From the NCBI GenBank assembly GCA_001839685.1, contig MLAK01000647.1, positions 19,247 through 83,246 on the forward strand: 64,000 nucleotides of DNA, read 5' to 3'. The stretch comes from Tritrichomonas foetus. Taxonomy: Eukaryota; Parabasalia; Tritrichomonadida; Tritrichomonadidae. Below are positions 57,342-64,000 of the stretch, one piece after another. The notes under the pieces are model-generated. The model worked only from the letters and a program-made list of their open reading frames with translations, did not search any database and was not told the DNA's origin. The position numbers and the translations under genes are program-made. Each line of letters begins with the position of its first letter. The stretch's first letter is position 1.

Positions 57342-60300
57342 ATGCCTCGCGAAACTCCTCAAGGAAATGAAGTAACTTTGATTTCATTTCTTTCAACAGT
57401 GAGGATACTACCTAAAGATAGCTCAGGACGCATCAAAAACTTCGAATTTTTCGACGATATTTTACTCCGCTCCAAACTTCCTATCATAATCGACACGATT
57501 TTATGGATTTTCACTTTATTCATGTACGACTCAGTCATTATCTTCTTTTCGCACGATTTCAAGAAGAATTCAAAGGATAGTTTTTTTGAGGTCGAAAAAA
57601 TTGGCGTTTCAGTTTTCGTTATTTTTTCAATACCGCTTTTATTCTTTTGGGGGAGTTTAATTCTATACAAAAAGCGAATGAAACGCTTACATGCAACTTT
57701 ATTATATTTGGATATTATTCATATCACCAATTTTGCATTTCCGTCACTTGGAATAGCTACGGGATATTTTTTAGTTGCATTAATTGATGATTTCCAATTT
57801 TCAATTTTAGTGATGGCCACTTTAACTGCTTTTACTTTTGTTTGTTATTTTGCAACCCACTTTTTTACTATTACCATCATTGATTACTCATTATTTGTCA
57901 AAGATAGTTTATTTTCATACTATGAATTTCCATTTCGAAGTTTTGATATATTTTCTATTTACTTTTTAGGAATTTTCTTTCCATTTTCGTTTTCTAGAAA
58001 TATTAATTTACAAAGTCTAGGCACTATTGGATCTGTTTACATGCTTATTTATGGAGTTTATTTATTATATGCTACTATTAATAAACCCAAATTCACAACA
58101 ATGCTCGGGTTCTTCATCCTTATTAAGTATAGTGTTGATTGTCTTTTATCACCAATTTTACTAGTTTCGACCATTTGGGCGAATATCGATAATATAATTT
58201 TTTGTGCAATAGATTCAATTATCATGAATTTAATTTCAAGCTTTATTTCATGTTTCTTAGTTTTGCGATCTTATGAATTTTCCAAGAATCGCTTAATTTC
58301 TCCCGCAACTACAGGCACCACTAAAATTACCACTGGATCAGCTGCAGTCTCAGCAATTCGATTTGGAATCTCATTAAATATGCCACAATGCCAATCATTT
58401 GATTTTCTGAAATTTATTGCAAATTGGAGATTTTGTGCAGATTTGGTTCCCGAATTAATTCGAATAGTTTATGTAACTCGATGGCCACTTGATGAAATAA
58501 TAGTACCAGAGATTCCATTAAATTCTCAATCACTTGTGAAACTTGCCTTTCTAGCTTATCAAGTCGATAAACACTTTTTATCTTTAAATATTCCTAAAAA
58601 CACAGCAGAAGCGAAAAAAATCATGAAAAAGAAACAAAAATTCATCGAAAAATTGCAATCCAAAGTTTATATTGCAAAATCATCAATTCAGTCAATATGG
58701 GCAAATCAAACTAGCTGTCTTGAGCTTGCAGATGTTTTAAAACACACACAAAATGAATTAGAAGATGCAATTTGTTCAGATCCACTCGATCTTGAAATTC
58801 GACAATTGTATGAAACTTTTTCATATGAAATTCTAAAAACTTTACCGAAAACTCCATGTAAACGAAAATACAGAGATTTTAATCGACCTTATTACAACCT
58901 TTTAAATCAAATAAATAATCAGAATGAAATCAATTCCAACAATGAAATCAACATAAATCAAGAAGTAAATATGAATTTGAACGAAATTAATTTAAATAAT
59001 GACATAAATAGTGAACCAAGTAGAAATGTAAATAATCACGTAAATAATGATGCTAATCAGCAAAAAATTGGTGGTTTTGAGAATAATACTGAAAAAAATA
59101 ATAAAAACCATAATATTTTCATCAATTCCAAAGATTTACAAAATTCAATGAATGAAATTCGAAAATTTGATATTATTGAATTAAAGAAAGAAAGAACAAA
59201 TTTTGATGTTTTTATGAAATCATTAATCCATGAACACAAGTTGTTCTTTGTCATGTTTTATTTCCTTTTTTTCATTGCACTTTTAATTATTACTGGTATT
59301 TATGGCACAATTATCAGTTTTCGTTCGAAAGAACAAGCGAATCGTTTCATAAACATTACAAACTTTGTAAATATTCAAACTGAACTCGCAAATGAAAAAT
59401 TATCATCAATTGAACCTCATGTATATTTTCTTTCTCCACGCCGTACACAAAGGTTACTTGGTATTGATGAAGAAACGACAACTACATATTTATCACGTCG
59501 AATTTCACCACGAACTGCACTTTCAAATTTATCTGGATTATTTTTATTCATGGGCAATCTCTCACAGCCTCCAATTTTGACTATAGAAGAAAATCTAACA
59601 TGTAAAAACATTTCTTTCCTATTATTGCTAAAACATGTTCATGATCCTGAAGCAAGTAGTGATGAGATCTTTTGTAAAATCTCTCTAATTAATTATTATT
59701 CATCACAAATCGCTTTACTAGCAAATGATATCATTTCTACATTTACTGAAGATTTACAAGCAAATCAAACCGATGTTTTTACAATTCAAATTTCATTTGT
59801 ATCTGTAAGTACAGTACTTTTTATTATTTTATTGATCTTTGAATTAACAAAACAGCATAAAATCATTAAGTGTATAGCAAATATCTTATCATTTTCACCA
59901 AATTTAAATACTCCACTCTCCTCTGATAACTCAGCAAATCATATTAATGCAACAGCCACCAATTCTGTAACAAATTCAGCTAACAATACCAATGCAAACA
60001 ATAATGTAAGTATCAATAATATGAGTTCAAGTGCTAATTCAAGTGTAAATGCGAATTCTCGTGTAAATGCCAACGTGAATATGATAAATTTAAATTATGT
60101 GAGTACGACGAAATCATCAGATAATTTATTATTGTTAGATAAAGGAAGTGATAATCAATTTGAAGAAGAACGTTGTTTTAATCAAGATAATGATGTTTTT
60201 ATATTGAATTCAAAGTTTGAAATTCGAAAATTAACAATATTCATGATTTTTGTTTGGATTGTGATAATTATTTTAACTTTCCTGCTTTATTCTGTTTATT

Positions 60301-61730
60301 ATTATCCAAGTGAAAATAATTACCATCAAATGATTACATTACTAAAGCAGATAGCCATTGTTTCAGGTATTTCTCGATCAACACAAGATGCTTTAACTTA
60401 TTCTGCTTCATTTTATACACAAAGTAATTTCACGATCCCTGTTTTGAAGTTCATCAGTAACTCTAGTCAAGAAATCATTTCACAAATTGACTTTTTCAAA
60501 GAAATTGGAATCGAAAAGTTGTTTGCACATATCCCACCATTAGATAGATGGAATGATCTCGCAAATTCATCATATTCTGCAATGTTGATTGATTATGCAC
60601 ATTTATTGATGGATGGACAAGTTGATGCATTCCAATTTTATTATGCCCGCTATTTATATCTATTTCAAATTTTACCTTTGCTTACAAGCACAATTCCACA
60701 AATGACAACTGTTGCTATAAATGCAATTAAAGTCATTTCATTTCTTTATTTAATTTCTATCATCATAATAATAATTATAATTGGGTTTTTAATTGTTTTA
60801 ATGATTTATTTACAACATCGAAAACATTTATGGTTCTGGGCTGCTTCCATTTTAATGAAAAGATCAATTCAAGAAAGTCCAGAAAAACTTGGATTTCTCA
60901 TAAGAGAATTCAATAGTAAAACTGAAAAAGAAGTCTTTTTAGATGAATTGCCTTTTGCACTCATTGTTCGAAATAATAATCGAATCTTATATACAAATGA
61001 TAAAGCTTGTCTTCACACTTCAGCTACAGTTGCCCAACTTTGTGGTCAACTCTACACTGACTTCTTCAACAAACAAATAAACTATGAATCGAATCTTGAA
61101 TCGGAAAATATTAATTTGAATAATGGTAGTAATCTTGAATATTTAGTGAAAGAATTTGGAAATAAACACAATCAGAATGATATAGATAAGTTTGATTCTG
61201 TAATCATTAAAGAAATCCAAGACTCGAAATTAATTAATGATGATTATCTTTCATTCCAGAATCGAATGTTGCCTTGCACTTCATTGAATTTGTCATTTCC
61301 TTATAAAAATGACTTTATTGTGGTCAAAATTCGCGTGAATTCTGAACTTCCTGGTTGTGAAAGCATTTTTGAAGCTTTAAATGAAGATGAACACAACTTT
61401 TTATATAGAGTTGAATGCGGAATTTCATTTTATACTGCAATTGGACCATTTGAAAAAACGGCTGAAATAGTAAATTTCATTGAGAATGTAAAAAGTGTTG
61501 GAGAAGGAAAAGCAATTTTCTCGATTGTTTATGGCACATGCACACTCATTAGACCTAGAAACAGCATTCAAATTTTAATTTGTGGAATTGCAGAAAAACG
61601 CGGAAGCGAATGTTTAGTTGGACTGAGATGGGGAATATTATATATCGATCAGTCAGTTTTCGAAAGAATTAATAAAGCGGATTTACCCGAAGACTGGCTT
61701 GTAATCTCACCACTTTTAAGTGGTTCTTAA
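57342..61730 (+). CDS. Multi-membrane receptor with PAS-like domain (paralogue of 5028-10019)
   Basis: 1462 residues, intact. Order: eight to ten hydrophobic segments to about residue 320; a cytosolic helical linker to about 515; an Asn-rich low-complexity stretch (about 525-590); a membrane segment near 630-655; an outside domain; a membrane segment near 815-835; an Asn/Ser-rich insert (about 860-925); a membrane segment near 965-990; another outside domain; a very hydrophobic segment with an isoleucine run near 1130-1155; a PAS-like domain about 1190-1260; and a C-terminal domain of about 120 residues. The last part aligns only loosely with a cyclase fold and I see no metal Asp pair, so cyclase activity is doubtful. 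Likely a cell-surface sensor; ligand unknown. Confidence 0.75.
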   Translation: MPRETPQGNEVTLISFLSTVRILPKDSSGRIKNFEFFDDILLRSKLPIIIDTILWIFTLFMYDSVIIFFSHDFKKNSKDSFFEVEKIGVSVFVIFSIPLLFFWGSLILYKKRMKRLHATLLYLDIIHITNFAFPSLGIATGYFLVALIDDFQFSILVMATLTAFTFVCYFATHFFTITIIDYSLFVKDSLFSYYEFPFRSFDIFSIYFLGIFFPFSFSRNINLQSLGTIGSVYMLIYGVYLLYATINKPKFTTMLGFFILIKYSVDCLLSPILLVSTIWANIDNIIFCAIDSIIMNLISSFISCFLVLRSYEFSKNRLISPATTGTTKITTGSAAVSAIRFGISLNMPQCQSFDFLKFIANWRFCADLVPELIRIVYVTRWPLDEIIVPEIPLNSQSLVKLAFLAYQVDKHFLSLNIPKNTAEAKKIMKKKQKFIEKLQSKVYIAKSSIQSIWANQTSCLELADVLKHTQNELEDAICSDPLDLEIRQLYETFSYEILKTLPKTPCKRKYRDFNRPYYNLLNQINNQNEINSNNEININQEVNMNLNEINLNNDINSEPSRNVNNHVNNDANQQKIGGFENNTEKNNKNHNIFINSKDLQNSMNEIRKFDIIELKKERTNFDVFMKSLIHEHKLFFVMFYFLFFIALLIITGIYGTIISFRSKEQANRFINITNFVNIQTELANEKLSSIEPHVYFLSPRRTQRLLGIDEETTTTYLSRRISPRTALSNLSGLFLFMGNLSQPPILTIEENLTCKNISFLLLLKHVHDPEASSDEIFCKISLINYYSSQIALLANDIISTFTEDLQANQTDVFTIQISFVSVSTVLFIILLIFELTKQHKIIKCIANILSFSPNLNTPLSSDNSANHINATATNSVTNSANNTNANNNVSINNMSSSANSSVNANSRVNANVNMINLNYVSTTKSSDNLLLLDKGSDNQFEEERCFNQDNDVFILNSKFEIRKLTIFMIFVWIVIIILTFLLYSVYYYPSENNYHQMITLLKQIAIVSGISRSTQDALTYSASFYTQSNFTIPVLKFISNSSQEIISQIDFFKEIGIEKLFAHIPPLDRWNDLANSSYSAMLIDYAHLLMDGQVDAFQFYYARYLYLFQILPLLTSTIPQMTTVAINAIKVISFLYLISIIIIIIIIGFLIVLMIYLQHRKHLWFWAASILMKRSIQESPEKLGFLIREFNSKTEKEVFLDELPFALIVRNNNRILYTNDKACLHTSATVAQLCGQLYTDFFNKQINYESNLESENINLNNGSNLEYLVKEFGNKHNQNDIDKFDSVIIKEIQDSKLINDDYLSFQNRMLPCTSLNLSFPYKNDFIVVKIRVNSELPGCESIFEALNEDEHNFLYRVECGISFYTAIGPFEKTAEIVNFIENVKSVGEGKAIFSIVYGTCTLIRPRNSIQILICGIAEKRGSECLVGLRWGILYIDQSVFERINKADLPEDWLVISPLLSGS

Positions 61731-61969
61731 TAAACTGTTTGTATTTTTTATCAAATTTAGCCTATTATGTTTTACTTCGAAATTTTTTTGAATATCTTGT
61801 GAAAGAAGAATGATAACATTATAATAATCAACAAATCCAAAATCAATAAGAAATAATAAAGAATAAATAAAAATTATTCAAATTTTATCGTTTATTAAAT
61901 CAAAAACAAAATCTCTAATTTCGCAAACAAACAAATACTTCTTATTTCTTTCTTTCTTTTTCTTTTGCT

Positions 61970-63217
61970 TCACTTTGAGTTCGATTGTCTCGCACGTACA
62001 TAACCATCCTGGAAAGCTTGAATCTCTTTGAATGCATCACCCACGGGAGTGTTGGAAGGAAGCTCCTCTAACGCAAACTTGATTCCATTTACAACAGCAT
62101 CAGCTTCATAATCATGTAGCCATGATGGTTGATACCTTAATCGAAATGCAAGTTCATTTCTTTCAATTGAGACAACCGACCAAGTCAGTAGAGACAGTAC
62201 AGCACTTTGTATGGGGTCTTTGTAGCTAATTTGCATAAAGACATCTTTGATTGGATCTTTGATGAAAATCGGACCCATGTTTGAGATTTCAGACGTTGAT
62301 CCTTCAGCTTTTGTGCTGTCTTGGTTATATAAATAGTAAGCAGGAAGATCTCCATTTTTAATTCGATCATTTAAGCTCTTTCGAAGTTTTTGACCAATAC
62401 TCAAAATTGTATCGTCTTTATTAGTTTCACATGAATGTGAAAGAATAGATATGAAATTAGTTATTCCAGATAAAATTTCACGATTTTTTTCAGGAAAACG
62501 ATCTCTCAAATCAATGCAGGATGCAATTCCGAACTTGTTTGGAAGCTCCCGATTGTATGCTGCAATTGACAGTAAAAAAGTCGACCAGAGTGAATCTGTC
62601 AAATTGTTAAGGCGACCGTTTAAATAACAGTGAGTTTTCTTTGCATCAAAAGTGAGAGTTGAAACACGGACAAGTTGATCGTTTTCCCTTTCAAAATCTG
62701 ACTCGCGTGATTTCAGAACAGTTGTATCAGATCTCCGATTGTAGATAATTGCTTGGTCCATCTTCTTTAAATGCTCGCGTAGGTATTCATCGCCCGGAAT
62801 CTGTAAAAAGTTCCACGGTACTTTTTCGCCTTCGAGGTTATCCTGAATAAGATTGATCATATATTTGAAATAGCCTCCGTCGCAACACAAATGCTGTGAA
62901 GATACTAAAATAAATCGATCGTTGTATCCTAGAGTAGCGCTGGCCACTTTTGAGGGCTGCATATTTTTTAATATCCAATTGCATGAATCTCCAATATTTG
63001 AGACGTCTTTTGGCATTTGTAAAACGTTGACTTTTTCTTTGTACTGTAACTGGTCACCATCGAGTGAGACGTGAAGTGGAACTGCGTATTTGATCAATCT
63101 TTCGATCATGCTTGGAATTTCTGATGGTTTGGTGACTTCAACGGATAGCTGGATTAGAGTATCGCCATATTTTCGTTCGAATGGCGAAAGAACACGTTTG
63201 GTTACCTTGCGAAACAT
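61970..63217 (-). CDS. Condensation/CoA-dependent acyltransferase-like protein
   Basis: 415 residues. HLCCDGG puts the HxxxDG signature at H109-D113-G114, the general-base motif of the chloramphenicol-acetyltransferase superfamily (NRPS condensation domains, BAHD, PapA and alcohol acyltransferases). Length fits one such bilobed fold, and the SSQHLCCDGGYFKYMINLI context fits the usual placement. No carrier protein, adenylation domain or thioesterase lies nearby, so a free-standing acyl transfer to a small alcohol or amine is more likely than peptide synthesis. Substrate unknown. Ends in TGA. Confidence 0.7.
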   Translation of the reverse strand: MFRKVTKRVLSPFERKYGDTLIQLSVEVTKPSEIPSMIERLIKYAVPLHVSLDGDQLQYKEKVNVLQMPKDVSNIGDSCNWILKNMQPSKVASATLGYNDRFILVSSQHLCCDGGYFKYMINLIQDNLEGEKVPWNFLQIPGDEYLREHLKKMDQAIIYNRRSDTTVLKSRESDFERENDQLVRVSTLTFDAKKTHCYLNGRLNNLTDSLWSTFLLSIAAYNRELPNKFGIASCIDLRDRFPEKNREILSGITNFISILSHSCETNKDDTILSIGQKLRKSLNDRIKNGDLPAYYLYNQDSTKAEGSTSEISNMGPIFIKDPIKDVFMQISYKDPIQSAVLSLLTWSVVSIERNELAFRLRYQPSWLHDYEADAVVNGIKFALEELPSNTPVGDAFKEIQAFQDGYVRARQSNSK

Positions 63218-63577
63218 ATAAAAAAATTGAGAAAAGAAAGATTATGCTTTGAATAGTTTATGAATGGTTGAATGACCTCTATCGTGACAACACATGTACG
63301 TTAAAACGATAGATCGTTAACAACGATTGGTTAACTATTGAAGTAAATTCACCACTTCACAGAGTTAATTAAATAACATCAGCATTACAATGTTTTTATG
63401 ATTAGATAGATTGCTACATAATCCTAATCACAAGAAAAAAGAAGAAGAAGTTCTGGAAAATATGTTGAGTTCCAAACAAAACAACAACAAAAAAAAAACG
63501 TTTTTAAGTTATTTAATTTTCTGAAAAAGTTTACAATTCAAACAAACATCAACAAAAACAAAAAAGAAAACGAATCT

Positions 63578-63877
63578 ATGTCAGAAGTCGATCAAATCTT
63601 AAATCGTATCAAATCAAATAATAGTGTTCTAGGCTTCCTTGTTCTTGATGGAGGTAATCATGTTATTCATCGTCAGTTTAAGAACGGCGATCCGTCAAAG
63701 TATGCCGAGAAACTTCCTCCTCTTATTGAACGAGCTCGTTGTATGGTTCGCGACCTTGATCCCACTAATGATTTGACATTCCTTCGTATTCGTGCTGATA
63801 CTACTGAAATCATGGTTGCACCAGGAGATGATTACACACTTATTGTTGTTCAGAATGTTGTATTGATTGAGAGCTAA
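63578..63877 (+). CDS. DYNLRB: Dynein light chain, roadblock/LC7 type
   Basis: 99 residues, the usual length. Pattern VDQILNRIKSNNSVLGFLVLDGGNHVI, then a middle helix with LIERARCMVRDLDP and the strands DLTFLRIRADTTEIMVAPGDDYTLIVVQN match roadblock/LC7 proteins, which dimerise and bind the dynein intermediate chain. Both cytoplasmic and flagellar dyneins use them; trichomonads are flagellated. The stop overlaps TAAA. Confidence 0.93.
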   Translation: MSEVDQILNRIKSNNSVLGFLVLDGGNHVIHRQFKNGDPSKYAEKLPPLIERARCMVRDLDPTNDLTFLRIRADTTEIMVAPGDDYTLIVVQNVVLIES

Positions 63878-64000
63878 AAGCATCAAACATGATTAAACCG
63901 CCAACGAAACCTTTTTTTCCCTCTCAATTTATCCTCTTGATATTTTATATAAATTTCTCCTAAATTAAACATTGTTTTCATCATTTTCTTGCTCTTTTTT

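Noticed and set aside
1..64000. tRNA, rRNA, other RNA genes and introns
   Set aside because: I found no cloverleaf, rRNA-like block or trichomonad-type 3' splice sequence (ACTAACACACAG) by eye. A covariance-model scan would be needed to exclude small RNAs.

Overview
The window looks like a nuclear contig of a trichomonad (Parabasalia), most likely a Tritrichomonas-type genome. It is strongly AT-rich and compact, and I saw no introns. Several start codons sit a few bases downstream of an initiator-like TCA motif, and many stop codons overlap a TAAA tetranucleotide, both trichomonad habits. One gene (2781-3683) encodes an initiator-binding-domain protein, a family I know only from trichomonads. 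The species is inferred, not proven.

Layout. 1-10 kb: the 3' end of a Nap1/HEM-like gene, a 2.2-kb stretch with N bases and decayed coding pieces, the initiator-binding-domain gene, an alpha/beta hydrolase, and a large multi-membrane PAS/cyclase-like receptor whose reading frame is split by one in-frame TGA. 10-25 kb: RuvB-like 2, an M18 aspartyl aminopeptidase, a zinc-finger/Asn-rich protein, a repeat island with dyads and a 20-bp tandem array, a Rab GTPase, a 1284-residue coiled-coil protein, a ubiquitin-like protein and a membrane M28 peptidase. 25-36 kb: a BTB-like coiled-coil protein; a divergent gene pair (an M18 paralogue that has lost its metal ligands, and an 843-residue beta-rich repeat protein) enclosed by about 360-bp inverted repeats; a helical-repeat protein; and a CAMK-type kinase.

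36-46 kb: a gene-poor stretch with at least three decayed genes, then ribosomal proteins uL2 and eL24, a UBE3A-like HECT ligase with an AZUL zinc domain, and a dead MFS transporter fused to a dispersed repeat. 46-64 kb: a spastizin-like helical protein, a kinase frameshifted in a run of nine A, the Ran GTPase, a helical protein, a second (intact) multi-membrane PAS receptor, an acyltransferase-like protein with an HxxxDG motif, and a roadblock dynein light chain.

Most genes are single eukaryotic housekeeping or signalling units on either strand, not operons. The joint themes are membrane signalling (two receptor paralogues, two kinases), nuclear transport and chromatin (Ran, RuvBL2), vesicle traffic (Rab, spastizin-like) and proteolysis (HECT ligase, M18, M28). 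The strongest unusual signals are the broken receptor and kinase genes, the all-ligands-lost M18 pseudoenzyme inside an inverted repeat, three unrelated minisatellites sharing a 20-bp period, and the repeat island at 16.9-17.4 kb with a relative at 45.6 kb.
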